From positions 310,001 through 374,000 of the forward strand of contig NZ_JAFCKJ010000002.1 of NCBI RefSeq assembly GCF_018130465.1: 64,000 nucleotides of DNA, in the 5' to 3' direction. The translations under genes were made by a program, and so were the position numbers. The stretch is from Bradyrhizobium canariense (GTDB taxonomy: Bacteria > Pseudomonadota > Alphaproteobacteria > Rhizobiales > Xanthobacteraceae). Position 1 is the first letter of the stretch, and the number at the start of each line of letters is the position of its first letter. The notes below the pieces were generated by a model. That model was not told the DNA's origin. It did not search any database and saw nothing but the letters and a program-made list of their open reading frames with translations. Positions 8,109 to 16,844 of this stretch are shown one piece after another.

Positions 8109-8906
8109 CTACGGCGGCGCCGGCTTCGCCATCGGCTTGCGCTGCGCCAGCGCCGCGACCGTGGCGGTGCCGATCGGGCCCGCTTCATCGTAGAGCCAGC
8201 ATTCGCCGATCGCCACACCGTCGGTGGCCTGGTGGTTCACCACGTCGAAGCCGATCCAGTTCGTCACCGGCAGGCGGTGCAGATAGATCGTGACGTCGCT
8301 GTTGATGTAGCCGAGTCCCTTGTCGCCGGCGTTCGCGAACGGGCTGGCGAAGTCCGCGCCGGTGGCGACATGGACGAACGGCGTCATCGGCACGCCCGCG
8401 ACCAGCTCGCGCACCTCGCTCATCCAGAGTTTTCGTGGCCCGAGCGAGCCCATATGGCCGACGATCGGTCGCGTGGTCCATTTGCCGTTCATGCCGAGCC
8501 GCGGATCGGTCGGCTTGGGAATGTCGGCCGGCTTCGGCACGTCCCAGTTCGGCGGCGACCAGACATTGCCGCCCGGATTCTGTGTCCGACGCAACAGCTG
8601 GCACGAGGCGCGCGCCATGCCGACGCCGCCGGAGAAGAACTCCGCTTCCACGACGCGGATGCGCATCCCGTCGCGCACCAGCCGTGTCGTCACCTCGATC
8701 GGCTTGTCGATGGTCGGCAGCCGAAACATATCGACGGTCAGCCGCGCCGGCACGAATCCAGGGCCGGAATGCCGCTCCTCGATGGCGAAGCCGAGCAGGC
8801 CGATGATGACGCGTCCGTGCAGCGATTTCGGATCCCACGGACCGTTGGCGACTTCCGTCGGATGGAATGTGTCGCCGTCGCGGGTGAAGAAAGGCATGTT
8901 TGTCAT
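8109..8906 (-). CDS. Acyl-CoA thioesterase-like hotdog protein
   Basis: A 265-aa protein resembling two fused hotdog domains of the TesB-like acyl-CoA thioesterase group. The first half contains LHGRVIIGLLGFAIEERHSG and FVPARLTVDMFRLP; the second contains VHVATGADFASPFAN, NSDVTIYLHRLPV and the typical end ATDGVAIGECWLYDEAGPIGT. The likely role is hydrolysis of an acyl-CoA or recognition of one; the substrate is unknown. I chose ATG at 8906 (MTNMPFF); an ATG three codons later is equally possible, and the longer frame begins inside a palindromic repeat. It is a single gene downstream of no obvious partner. Confidence 0.8.
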   Translation of the reverse strand: MTNMPFFTRDGDTFHPTEVANGPWDPKSLHGRVIIGLLGFAIEERHSGPGFVPARLTVDMFRLPTIDKPIEVTTRLVRDGMRIRVVEAEFFSGGVGMARASCQLLRRTQNPGGNVWSPPNWDVPKPADIPKPTDPRLGMNGKWTTRPIVGHMGSLGPRKLWMSEVRELVAGVPMTPFVHVATGADFASPFANAGDKGLGYINSDVTIYLHRLPVTNWIGFDVVNHQATDGVAIGECWLYDEAGPIGTATVAALAQRKPMAKPAPP

Positions 8907-8955
8907 GACGCGCGAGCTTGAAGGAACGTGTGGGGAAATCAAGGTCCCCAATCCA

Positions 8956-9064
8956 CATGGTGAGGAGGCGCGAAGCGCCGTCTCGAACCATGCAGGCCCC
9001 TCGGCAGCAGCTCGGCCTGCATCCTTCGAGACGCGCGCGAAGAAGCGCGCTCCTCAGGATGAAG
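8956..9064. repeat. Palindromic repeat of the 'GGTGAGGAG...CTCCTCAGGATGAAG' type
   Basis: An inverted pair of about 45-bp arms: GAGGAGGCGCGAAGCGC with GTCTCGAACCATGCAGGCC faces GGCCTGCATCCTTCGAGAC with GCGCGCTCCTC. I recognise it as a widespread intergenic element of Bradyrhizobium genomes. It lies between queG and the thioesterase gene, both on the minus strand. Confidence 0.7.
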
Positions 9065-9079
9065 GGAAGGAGCGGAGTG

Positions 9080-10255
9080 TTAGGAGGCGGCCAGCCACTC
9101 CTCACACACGCCATCATCACGCTCGCGCGCGATGGCAGTTGCTCTCATTGCGTCGAACTCCTCCCGCGACACCAGCTGCCCCAGCGCCCACACCGCAGCG
9201 CCACGCACCAGCGGGCTCGCATCCTCCAGCAATCGCCGCGCCTCGTCCGCTAACGCCGCGTCGCCGGAGTTGCCGATCGCGATCAGCACGTTGCGCAAGA
9301 AGCGATCGCGACCGATGCGCTTCACCGGCGATTTCGTGAACAGCGCGCGAAACGAAGCGTCGTCGAGCCGTGCGAGCTCGCCAAGACCCGGCGCTCGCAA
9401 AGCGTCACGTGCGGCGAGCTTGGCCTCACGGCCCTCCTGCGCGAACTTGTTCCAGGGACAGGCGGCGAGGCAATCGTCGCAGCCATAGATGCGGTTGCCG
9501 ATGCCTTTACGAAATTCGCGCGGGATCGGTCCCTTGTTCTCGATGGTGAGGTACGAGATGCAGCGCCGCGCATCGAGCTTGTAGGGCGCGGGGAAGGCCG
9601 CGGTCGGGCAGATGTCGAGACACGCCCGGCACGAGCCGCAATGATCGATCTCGGCGTCGTCGCGCGGCAGCTCGAGCGTGGTGTAGATCGCGCCGAGAAA
9701 CAGCCATGAGCCGAATTCGCGCGAGACCAGATTGGTGTGCTTGCCCTGCCAGCCCAGATGCGCCGCTTGCGCCAAAGGCTTCTCCATCACGGCCGCGGTG
9801 TCGACGAACACTTTCACTTCGGACGGCACGGTCGCGACCAGCCATCGCGCCAGCGCCTTCAGGCGCTTCTTGATGAGGTCGTGATAGTCGTCGCCCTGCG
9901 CATAGACCGAGATCGCCGCGCGCGTGCGCTGTTGGAGGATCGCGAGCGGATCCTGGTCGGGGCCGTAATTGACGCCGAGCATGATGACGCTGCGCACGTC
10001 CTGCCACAGCCCGCGCGGATCGACCCGCCGCTCCGGCTGCGCGGCGAGCCAGTCCATGTCGCCATGGCCGCCGGATGCGATGAATTCGAGAAAGTGTTTT
10101 CCGGCATTTTCGATCATGCCGGGCTGGGTGATACCGATGCAGTCGAAGCCGAGCGCGCGTGCCTCGCTTGCAAGCGCCGTCTTCAGTTCGGTCGGATCGG
10201 AGTTCAGAAGTCGAGGTCCACGTAGGTCCGCGACGCCGGCACGCCCGCCAGCCAT
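9080..10255 (-). CDS. queG: Epoxyqueuosine reductase
   Basis: QueG is a cobalamin- and Fe-S-dependent enzyme that reduces epoxyqueuosine to queuosine at position 34 of GUN-anticodon tRNAs. Two 4Fe-4S motifs are visible ([16 protein letters not shown] and [13 protein letters not shown]), after the conserved YAQGDDYH and [12 protein letters not shown] segments. A HEAT-like C-terminal part (about the last 70 residues) follows. ATG 10255 is the nearest standard start, but it reads 52 bp into gst and adds 16 residues. A CTG at 10207, overlapping the gst stop as CTGA, would give 375 aa and a family-like N-terminus. The gene follows gst on the same strand. Confidence 0.93.
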   Translation of the reverse strand: MAGGRAGVADLRGPRLLNSDPTELKTALASEARALGFDCIGITQPGMIENAGKHFLEFIASGGHGDMDWLAAQPERRVDPRGLWQDVRSVIMLGVNYGPDQDPLAILQQRTRAAISVYAQGDDYHDLIKKRLKALARWLVATVPSEVKVFVDTAAVMEKPLAQAAHLGWQGKHTNLVSREFGSWLFLGAIYTTLELPRDDAEIDHCGSCRACLDICPTAAFPAPYKLDARRCISYLTIENKGPIPREFRKGIGNRIYGCDDCLAACPWNKFAQEGREAKLAARDALRAPGLGELARLDDASFRALFTKSPVKRIGRDRFLRNVLIAIGNSGDAALADEARRLLEDASPLVRGAAVWALGQLVSREEFDAMRATAIARERDDGVCEEWLAAS

Positions 10256-10896
10256 TCGCTCAGCAGCGGACGGAACGACGGGCGGGATTTCACCCGCGCG
10301 TACCACGCCTTTGCCGCGTCGTCCTCGCTCCATGGCACGTCGCCCAGATAGTCGATCGCCGAGAGGTGCGCCGCGGCGGCGAGATCCGCGTAGGTGAGCC
10401 GGTCGCCGGCGAGGAAATTACGTGTCTGCGCCAGCCAGCCGATATAGGCCAGATGATAGCGCACGTTTGCCTTGGCGGCTCGCATCACGTCGGCCGAGGG
10501 CGGGCCGCCGCCGTTGTCCTCGCTCATGAAGCGCTTGTAGATGCGCTCGGTGACGAGCGGGTGGGAGACTTCCTCGAAGAACTTTTCGTTGAACCAGGCC
10601 ATCAGCCGGCGCACCTCGACGCGCTCGCCGATCGTCTCCGGCATCAGGCGCTTGGGTCCCATGTCGTGCCCGTAGGACTCGTCGAGATATTCGGCGATGA
10701 TCGCCGCGCCCGGTATCGGCGGCTGCTCGTCGTCCACCAGGACGGGCGTCGTGCCCGCCGCGTTGAGCAGCAGAAATGCTTCGCGCCGCTCCCAGCTGCG
10801 CTCTTCGACCAGCTTCAGCTCAAGCCCGTATTCCCCCGCGATCAGGCGGATGAACCGCGACTGCGGACAGAACGGATGATGAAACAGCGTAAACAT
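10204..10896 (-). CDS. Glutathione S-transferase family protein
   Basis: A 230-aa cytosolic GST-like protein. The N-terminal thioredoxin-like domain has [13 protein letters not shown] (Cys10-Pro11 at the usual active-site position) and the glutathione-contacting GTTPVLVDD segment with the cis-Pro. The helical C-domain contains [29 protein letters not shown], the GST motif II/capping box region. The substrate is unknown. It is upstream of and overlaps queG, so the two are probably co-transcribed, and it is divergent from uppP across a 170-bp intergenic region. Confidence 0.9.
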   Translation of the reverse strand: MFTLFHHPFCPQSRFIRLIAGEYGLELKLVEERSWERREAFLLLNAAGTTPVLVDDEQPPIPGAAIIAEYLDESYGHDMGPKRLMPETIGERVEVRRLMAWFNEKFFEEVSHPLVTERIYKRFMSEDNGGGPPSADVMRAAKANVRYHLAYIGWLAQTRNFLAGDRLTYADLAAAAHLSAIDYLGDVPWSEDDAAKAWYARVKSRPSFRPLLSEWLAGVPASRTYVDLDF

Positions 10897-11065
10897 GAAG
10901 CCTTTGACTATTTGATGGTGCTTAAGAATCCATCAATGTTTGTGCGGCGCCACACTAGTCTTTCAAAACCGCGAAGCAAGGGCGCGACGCCGCATTTTGC
11001 GATTGCAGCACGGGAGCGGATGGGCGAGAAGAGCCCCGCTTTTCCAGCGCAAATGGACCGTAAAT

Positions 11066-11872
11066 ATGTCAGATGCAATACGGGCAGTGATCCTCGGCAT
11101 CATCGAGGGTGTGACCGAGTTCCTTCCCGTTTCCTCGACCGGCCATTTGCTGCTTGCGGAGCGCTTCTTCCATCTCGGCGAGGGCGCGTTCTGGGATTCG
11201 TTTACGGTCCTGATCCAGCTCGGCGCCATCCTCGCGATCGTCGTGTTGTACTTCAAGAAATTGTGGGATGTCGCGATCGGCATGTTCACGGGCGACGCCT
11301 ATGCACGCCGCTTCGTGATCGGCGTGCTGGTGGCGTTCCTGCCCGCTGTCATCGTAGGTCTCGTCGCCGGCAAGTACATCAAGAGCATGCTGTTCAATCC
11401 GTGGGTGGTGTGCTTCTCGCTGATCGTCGGCGGCGCCATCCTGCTCTGGGTCGACAAGCTCGATCTCAAGGCGCGCGAGCATGACGCCACCCGGTTTCCG
11501 CTGCTGATGTATCTCTATATCGGCATCGCGCAGTGTATCGCGATGATCCCGGGCGTGTCGCGCTCCGGTGCCAGCATCGTCGCGGCGATGTTCCTGGGGG
11601 CCGACAAGCGCGCGGCGGCGGAGTTCTCGTTCTTCCTCGCCATCCCCACCATGATCGGCGCGTTCGCCTACGATTTCTACAAGAACCGCTCCGAGATGAC
11701 GATGGACCACATGGGCATCGTCGCGATCGGCTTCGTCGTGTCGTTCATCACCGCGATCATCGTGGTGAAGGCGTTCCTCGGATACGTCACCCGTCACGGC
11801 TTCGTGGTGTTCGCCTGGTGGCGCGTGATCGTCGGCACGCTCGGCCTGATCGCGCTGGCGCTGGGGCGGTAA
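11066..11872 (+). CDS. uppP: Undecaprenyl-diphosphatase (BacA/UppP)
   Basis: This integral membrane phosphatase regenerates undecaprenyl phosphate, the lipid carrier for peptidoglycan and surface polysaccharide, from its diphosphate. Both signature motifs are present: EGVTEFLPVSSTGHLLL near residues 14-30 and PGVSRSGASI near 160-170. About eight membrane segments can be seen. The 268-aa length fits the family. ATG 11066 gives MSDAIRAVILGIIEG, the expected start; upstream in-frame codons lie in the intergenic region. Confidence 0.97.
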   Translation: MSDAIRAVILGIIEGVTEFLPVSSTGHLLLAERFFHLGEGAFWDSFTVLIQLGAILAIVVLYFKKLWDVAIGMFTGDAYARRFVIGVLVAFLPAVIVGLVAGKYIKSMLFNPWVVCFSLIVGGAILLWVDKLDLKAREHDATRFPLLMYLYIGIAQCIAMIPGVSRSGASIVAAMFLGADKRAAAEFSFFLAIPTMIGAFAYDFYKNRSEMTMDHMGIVAIGFVVSFITAIIVVKAFLGYVTRHGFVVFAWWRVIVGTLGLIALALGR

Positions 11873-11954
11873 CTCCCGAAGACGTCGACGCGCCAGGAAG
11901 CGGAAATTCTGGCGATTGTGGGATGCGCACTGCGGCCGCGGCCGCGGTGCACTC

Positions 11955-11980
11955 CCTCGTCCCGTTCTTACGGGGAGAGG
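11955..11980. terminator. Hairpin between convergent uppP and the NDUFA9-like gene
   Basis: CCTCGTCCCGT-TCTT-ACGGGGAGAGG forms a stem with one bulge, in the 120-bp gap between the two convergent genes. It resembles the short CCCTCxCCCG repeat hairpins elsewhere in the window and probably stops both transcripts. Confidence 0.5.
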
Positions 11981-11992
11981 TGAGAAAAGACC

Positions 11993-12958
11993 CTACGCGC
12001 TCTTGCGCTGGAACTGCCCGGCGGCGCGGAAACGCCAGAGATATTGCGGGGCGATCGCTTCAAGCGAGTCGGCGGCGATGCCGAGGCCTTCCAGTGTCAG
12101 GCCGGCGGCCTTCGCCGCATCCGACACGACATTGTCGCGCGCGAGCAGCGTGACCTGGTCCGGCGTCAGCTTGAGCGCGCCCGGCGCGAATTGCAGGAAG
12201 TTGGCCTTGAAGCGGGCCAGTCCGAACGGCAGCGGCACCAGCATCGGCTTGCGATCGGCGATCTCGAGGATGGCCTCGATGATCTCGCGCATGGTCAGCA
12301 CTTCCGGCCCGCCGAGCTCGTAGGTGGCGCCCGCCTTGGCCTTGCCGTCGACGGCATCCGCGATCGCGGTGGCGACGTCGCCGACATAGACCGGCTGCAT
12401 CCGGGTACTCTCGCCGATCAGCGGCAGCACCGGCGACATCCGCGCCAGCGCCGCGAAGCGGTTGGTGAACTGGTCCTCGGGGCCGAACATCACGGAGGGG
12501 CGGAAGATCGTCGCCGACGGCACCGCGGCCAGGACCGCGGCTTCGCCGGCCGCCTTGGCCTGGGCATAGCGCGAGGGCGATTCCGCGTCGGCGCCGATCG
12601 CGGAGACATGGATCAGGCGCGCGCCGGCCGCGGCCGCCGCCTTGGCGACCGTTTCGGCGCCCTTGGCCTGGACAGCGTCAAAACTCTGCGCGCCACCCTC
12701 GGCGAGGATGCCGACCAGATTGATCACGACCTGCGAATCACGCAGCGCCGCCTCGACCGAGGCCGGATAGCGCAAGTTCGCCTGAATGGTGTGGACCTGC
12801 CCGACCTTGCCGGACGGCTGGAGGTACCCGGCCAGCTCCGGCCGTCGCACCGCGACCCGGACCCGGTAGTCGCGCCGGCACAACGCGCGGACGACATTTC
12901 GGCCCAAAAACCCCGATCCGCCGAAAACCGTGACGAGAGTTTCCAGATTCGATGCCAT
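11993..12958 (-). CDS. Complex I NDUFA9-like NAD(P)-binding protein
   Basis: A 321-aa atypical short-chain dehydrogenase/epimerase fold protein. The dinucleotide-binding loop VTVFGGSGFLGRNVV is near residue 10, the second strand region is VVINLVGIL, and a YAQAK (YxxxK) motif is at about 150. The overall pattern, including GPEDQFTNRFAALARMSPVLPLIG, matches the NDUFA9-like group associated with complex I in alphaproteobacteria and mitochondria. Whether it is a complex I subunit here is inference; no nuo genes are nearby. The second ATG (12958) has AGGA at good spacing; the first (12967) does not. Confidence 0.88.
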   Translation of the reverse strand: MASNLETLVTVFGGSGFLGRNVVRALCRRDYRVRVAVRRPELAGYLQPSGKVGQVHTIQANLRYPASVEAALRDSQVVINLVGILAEGGAQSFDAVQAKGAETVAKAAAAAGARLIHVSAIGADAESPSRYAQAKAAGEAAVLAAVPSATIFRPSVMFGPEDQFTNRFAALARMSPVLPLIGESTRMQPVYVGDVATAIADAVDGKAKAGATYELGGPEVLTMREIIEAILEIADRKPMLVPLPFGLARFKANFLQFAPGALKLTPDQVTLLARDNVVSDAAKAAGLTLEGLGIAADSLEAIAPQYLWRFRAAGQFQRKSA

Positions 12959-13068
12959 GGGGGCCATTCCTGGGATCCATTCCTGCGGGAAGAGTGCGTC
13001 TCGTCAGGCTTGTACCGAGCCGGTTTGCGATGCGCAATCCGCATCCCGAAGCAGGGTTCAAGCATGAA

Positions 13069-13097
13069 TTGACAACCGCGTCACCGAACCGTAGTAA
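13069..13097 (+). promoter_or_regulatory. Sigma-70-type promoter of tRNA-Leu
   Basis: TTGACA (13069-13074), a 17-nt spacer and TAGTAA (13092-13097), 23 nt before the mature tRNA 5' end. This is an almost consensus housekeeping promoter, as expected for a tRNA gene. Confidence 0.75.
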
Positions 13098-13120
13098 CCG
13101 CCTCCGTGCCTAACCGGCAT

Positions 13121-13207
<87 letters not shown>

Positions 13208-13610
13208 TACAATTCTGGATATCAAACAAATCCAGATAGATAAGCCCAATCAGAGAGTTGCGTTGGCCCCGACTGTGTAACAATGGGGTGTAACATTGCT
13301 GTTCAGGGTTGTTCGGCCGAAGACGTTAACTCGCTGCAAGGGCGCGAAGTGAAGCTGCGCGAAACTAGCCGCGCACTAAATTCTAAGGGGATGCACGTCT
13401 TTATTCGCGGCGAGCGGGGATTGGAAAGATGTCTACGGCTCCTGGCATCGCTACTGTTCATGCTGAGCAGCCTCGATAGGAGGCATCTGATGGCCATCCT
13501 CAAGGGTGCGGCTCGGTAGACCTTATCGTCAATCGAGACGAGCCCCCGCCTTGGACTGGTTCGGGCTGCAAATAATCACGACAGAAGTGCATCTTTCTAA
13601 CTTCACGACA
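13208..13610. other. Gene-poor left end of the island
   Basis: I see no convincing gene in these 403 bases. They contain two GTGTAACA-type motifs (13275 and 13290). A 78-codon open frame begins in the first of them, but it has no ribosome site, no recognisable protein pattern and no coding-like base use. Confidence 0.5.
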
Positions 13611-14387
13611 CTATTCGAAACCCTTGGCCTTCAGAACGGTCCGGCTGCCAGGCGAGGATAGGAACGCGACCAGCGCTTTTGCAGCATCGGCCTGATTGCT
13701 ACCGATAATGATCCCCGGAGCGAACTGGGTGTAATTCTGTATATCTGACGGCAACGGGGCAATGAGTTCGATAGTGGGCTGTGCGAGAATTTCGCTGACT
13801 TGATTGAAGCCTATCTCGACCTCGCCGCTGGCCACGCTGGAATAAAGTGTTCCAAGCGTTGACAGCCTTGTTTTGGATTTCATCTCCCCAGCGATCCCCA
13901 TTCGTTCAAGTAAGTTTGCCACGTAGATGCCACTGGCACCTCCGCCTGATGGATCGGGATAAGCGATCGATCTTGCTGCCAGCATGGCGCGTTTAAAAGC
14001 GTCGGCCGAACTTATATCGGGCTTCGCGGCACCCTTGCGCACAAACGCGCCAACACCGACCTTTGCGACAACGACGCGGTTCCCCGCCACGACTTTGCCC
14101 TGCATCTCAAGCCGGTCAATTGCTTGAACTGAACTCAAGATTACGTCGGCAGCCTCACCCTTTAGAACACGCTCCGCCACAGCACCTGCGGTCCCGTAGT
14201 CGACCGTTACCTTGTACCCTGAGGATTTTTCAAAATCCGGTACTAGAGCTTCAATTGCGGGATGCAAGGCAGAGGCGGATAGGAGCCTAACTTCAGCGTC
14301 TTTGGCGGCAGCTCCCACTGTAACGCCGAGCGATACAAGCCCAATCGCAACTCCCGCAAATGTACTTAGTAGGTTGTGCCGGTTCAT
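13611..14387 (-). CDS. ModA-like extracellular solute-binding protein
   Basis: A 258-aa exported protein. A signal peptide (FAGVAIGLVSLGVTVGAAA, cleavage near residue 28) is followed by a type 2 periplasmic-binding fold of the molybdate-binding/SBP_bac_11 kind: VRLLSASALHPAIEALVPDF, YGTAGAVAERVLKGEAADV and DPSGGGASGIYVANLLERMGI, then GEVEIGFNQVSEIL. AGGGGA lies 7 nt before the ATG. No ABC permease or ATPase is beside it, so the ligand may be an organic or inorganic anion delivered to a transporter elsewhere, or the protein may serve only sensing. It is divergent from an IclR-family gene that probably regulates it. Its GC content is lower than the flanking core. Confidence 0.82.
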   Translation of the reverse strand: MNRHNLLSTFAGVAIGLVSLGVTVGAAAKDAEVRLLSASALHPAIEALVPDFEKSSGYKVTVDYGTAGAVAERVLKGEAADVILSSVQAIDRLEMQGKVVAGNRVVVAKVGVGAFVRKGAAKPDISSADAFKRAMLAARSIAYPDPSGGGASGIYVANLLERMGIAGEMKSKTRLSTLGTLYSSVASGEVEIGFNQVSEILAQPTIELIAPLPSDIQNYTQFAPGIIIGSNQADAAKALVAFLSSPGSRTVLKAKGFE

Positions 14388-14536
14388 GGCTTTTCCCCTT
14401 GTACGCTTTGTTTCGGTTTCGGCGAGATACTCAACTCTTCAAAAGATCAGGGCGTCAGTCTATGCACCCGAAGCCGAGTTTTTCGCGGAGAGTCTAGCGC
14501 AACCCGCCGCGACGCAATCGAAAAGCGCAGACTAGT

Positions 14537-14549
14537 TCCACATCGTGGA
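14537..14549. promoter_or_regulatory. Candidate IclR-family operator palindrome
   Basis: tccac-atc-gtgga is a perfect 5-bp inverted repeat in the divergent gap, 68 bp upstream of the regulator start and 150 bp upstream of the binding-protein start. IclR-type regulators commonly bind short palindromes in such gaps. The assignment is inference from position and symmetry. Confidence 0.4.
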
Positions 14550-14616
14550 CACTGCCGAGCAGCTGTGCCACGATAACGTCTGCCCCTGAGGGCGGAGCGA
14601 TATCGTTAGGCATCTC

Positions 14617-15447
14617 ATGAAATCCCGTGGCAGTCGCGATCCCACCGGCGCCCCACTGGTCGATAGGCCCGGCGGAACGCAAAGTATTCAAAGAGCATTG
14701 GCTGTGTTGCGGATCCTGGCCACGGCCCGCGAGGCAGGCCTGAGACTCAGCGAAATTTCCAAGCAGGCGGAGCTCACTCGGCCCACGACACATCGGATCC
14801 TGAGCGTCTTGATTGCGGAAGACACCGTTGAGAGGCGAAAGGGCTCTCAGCGATACCTGATCGGCGAACAGATACCATTGCTGGCCCTGTCGCGGCGAAC
14901 ACGCGATCCCCTCCTCGATATCGTTAGTCCTCATCTGCGGACTGCGGTCAGTGAACTCGGTGACACCGGCTTTTTCACGCGCTGTGTCGGACTTGAAACG
15001 GTCTGCGTCGCAAGGCAGCTGGGAACCGCCCCTATCCAGGCGCTATCTTGGGATGTAGGCGAACGCCGCCCCCTTGGCGTTTCCAACGCCGGAATTGCGA
15101 TCCTATCCAGCATGCCCGCCGGAGCGGCACGCGAAGTGCTCGCCAAAAATCGATCGCGTTTCTCTCGCTACGGTTTCTCGACGGAAAGGATCTTACAGGA
15201 GGTCGCAATGGCGCGATCGAAAGGCTTTGCAAGTCGCGCGCTGTCCCTCATTCCTGGCGCAAGCCCCGTCTCCGTGACCATCCGGTCTCCTGGTGGCGTA
15301 GTTCGTGGCGCACTTACGATAACGCCAACAGCGCGACGCCGCTCGCCCGAACGCACCGCGGAGATCGCAGCTTGCCTGCGCCGGCACGCCACGGCGGCTG
15401 AATTTGAACTCAGCAATGCGGTCACCCCGCGGCCGGCGCGCGGTTAA
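14617..15447 (+). CDS. IclR family transcriptional regulator
   Basis: A 276-aa regulator with the two IclR domains. The N-terminal winged helix is at about 20-85 (GTQSIQRALAVLRIL, LRLSEISKQAELTRPTTHRIL, YLIGEQIPLLAL), and the C-terminal effector-binding domain follows (TVCVARQLGTAPIQ, RPLGVSNAGIAILSSMP). The effector is unknown. It is divergently paired with the ModA-like gene 229 bp away, the usual arrangement for a local regulator and its target. It lies inside the tRNA-Leu island, so it was probably acquired with its target. Confidence 0.9.
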   Translation: MKSRGSRDPTGAPLVDRPGGTQSIQRALAVLRILATAREAGLRLSEISKQAELTRPTTHRILSVLIAEDTVERRKGSQRYLIGEQIPLLALSRRTRDPLLDIVSPHLRTAVSELGDTGFFTRCVGLETVCVARQLGTAPIQALSWDVGERRPLGVSNAGIAILSSMPAGAAREVLAKNRSRFSRYGFSTERILQEVAMARSKGFASRALSLIPGASPVSVTIRSPGGVVRGALTITPTARRRSPERTAEIAACLRRHATAAEFELSNAVTPRPARG

Positions 15448-15621
15448 GAATTGCGAGGCGGGTTCGCCGATGCGAATGCCTGGAGTTAAGAGAGGCAGGT
15501 CCGAAAGGGTCATGAACGACAACAATCAAGGTGAGAATAGGTCCGCTTTCGGATGGATCGCGACCAGTTGAGCCTGACAGCCGAGCCATGATTCAAGCCA
15601 CCCAACGGAAGGGGCCGAATC

Positions 15622-16338
15622 ATGCGCTACGAACTCACGAACCATGAGTGGTTTGCCATTAAGCCGATGCTGCCGAACAAGTCGCGCGGCGTGCCACGAG
15701 TGAATGACCGTCGTGTCCTCAATGGCATCTTCTGGATCTTGCGATCCGGGGCACCGTGGCGCGACCTGCCGGAAAACTTCGGTCCGTACACGACTTGTTA
15801 CAATCGGTTCGTTCGCTGGCGACGGGCGGGCGTGTGGGCCAAGATCATGAGCGCACTGGCCGGTGCCCATGATGCGGCCGTGCACATGATCGACACGTCT
15901 ATCGTTCGCGTGCATCAAACATGGAGCCTGTATCAGAAGGAACCAGCGCCAATCGATCAGAAGGTCACGCGGCGGACCGACGAGTTGAGCGCCGGCGAGG
16001 CGCACGACGTTCGACTTGCCGGAAAACTGCTGTCTCGTCTCAAATCCGGATCAATGCTGCTTGCCGACCGTGGCTATGACGCCGACTGGATCAGGGAGCT
16101 TGCTATGAAGAAGGGCGCGCGGGCCAACATTCCGCCGAAAAGCAATCGCAGCGATCCGATCTGCTTTAGCCCGTACCTCTATCGCGCTCGCAACCTCGTC
16201 GAACGGTTCTTCAACAAAATCAAGCAGTGCCGTCGGGTGGCGACGCGCTACGACAGGCTTGCAGAAAACTACCTTGCCTTCGTCCAACTCGCATCTATCC
16301 GCCTATGGCTGGCCGCGCGTTATGAGTCCGCGCCCTAG
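15622..16338 (+). pseudogene. IS5-family (IS427-like) transposase, frameshifted and internally deleted
   Basis: The ends are typical of the IS5 family DDE transposase: MRYELTNHEWFAIKPMLPNK, RSGAPWRDLPENFGPY, MIDTSIVRVHQ (first Asp), LLADRGYDADWI (second Asp), and NLVERFFNKIKQCRRVATRY with the Glu. Between HQ and LSAGEAHD the frame reads TWSLYQKEPAPIDQKVTRR, which is not family sequence. In the +1 frame from 15920 the same DNA encodes HGACIRRNQRQS, the expected text. A one-base insertion is thus followed by a loss of about 50 bases (the usual SKIHAVVDTNGLPVRLA part is absent), which restores the frame. The 238-codon frame is open but probably inactive. Insertion-sequence ends could not be fixed. 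Confidence 0.85.
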
Positions 16339-16448
16339 GCTCGCAGGGCTCGGACCAAGTTTGTCGGGGCACAACCCAGTGTAACAATCGAATGGCGCGA
16401 TCTAAAAAAATCGTGTAATATCAATGGCATTCGAGGGCGCGACGACAT

Positions 16449-16465
16449 TCCTTTCCTGGGCACCA
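16449..16465 (+). repeat. Right attachment-site repeat
   Basis: An exact copy of tcctttcctgggcacca from the 3' end of tRNA-Leu, marking the right limit of the island. No other tRNA-Leu sequence is attached to it. Confidence 0.75.
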
Positions 16466-16844
16466 CCTCCTACTCAAGCGATTGAAATCGCTTTTGCAGG
16501 GAATTTGAGCTGCTGACCGGTACACAAAACCGAGGCACGGCGCTCACGGCGTACCGAATGGCCTACATCGCTCTTCGGGTCGACTCCTCTCGCCACATTT
16601 TTCGGCTCCGAACGCCCGCCGATGTCCTGTCTCGCTGCGGAATGAACCGGCGCGTCTTGATCCAGATTCCGGAGTTCATGGGGGGCTAGCTTCGTCAGTC
16701 GCTCAGGCAAGCGCTACGCGCCGACAGCCGTTGCCCGGATGCTAGGTGAGCTATGAACGACGTCCACCGCGCTCGCGGCCGAAGCCGTCGTCGCTATGTG
16801 GGAAAACGTCGGCAAAGCTGATGACCCCAAGCGCCTAAGAGGTC
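16466..16844. other. Region without recognisable genes right of the island
   Basis: In 379 bases I find only short open frames interrupted by stops on both strands. Pieces on the plus strand (for example around 16640-16690) read like coding remnants but cannot be assigned. It may be a decayed part of the accessory region. Confidence 0.4.

Noticed and set aside
13283-13519. 78-codon open frame at the left end of the island
   Set aside because: It has no ribosome site, begins inside a GTGTAACA motif, and its translation resembles no family.
16474-16710. 78-codon minus-strand open frame right of the island
   Set aside because: It has no clear start signal or protein pattern; the region looks degraded on both strands.
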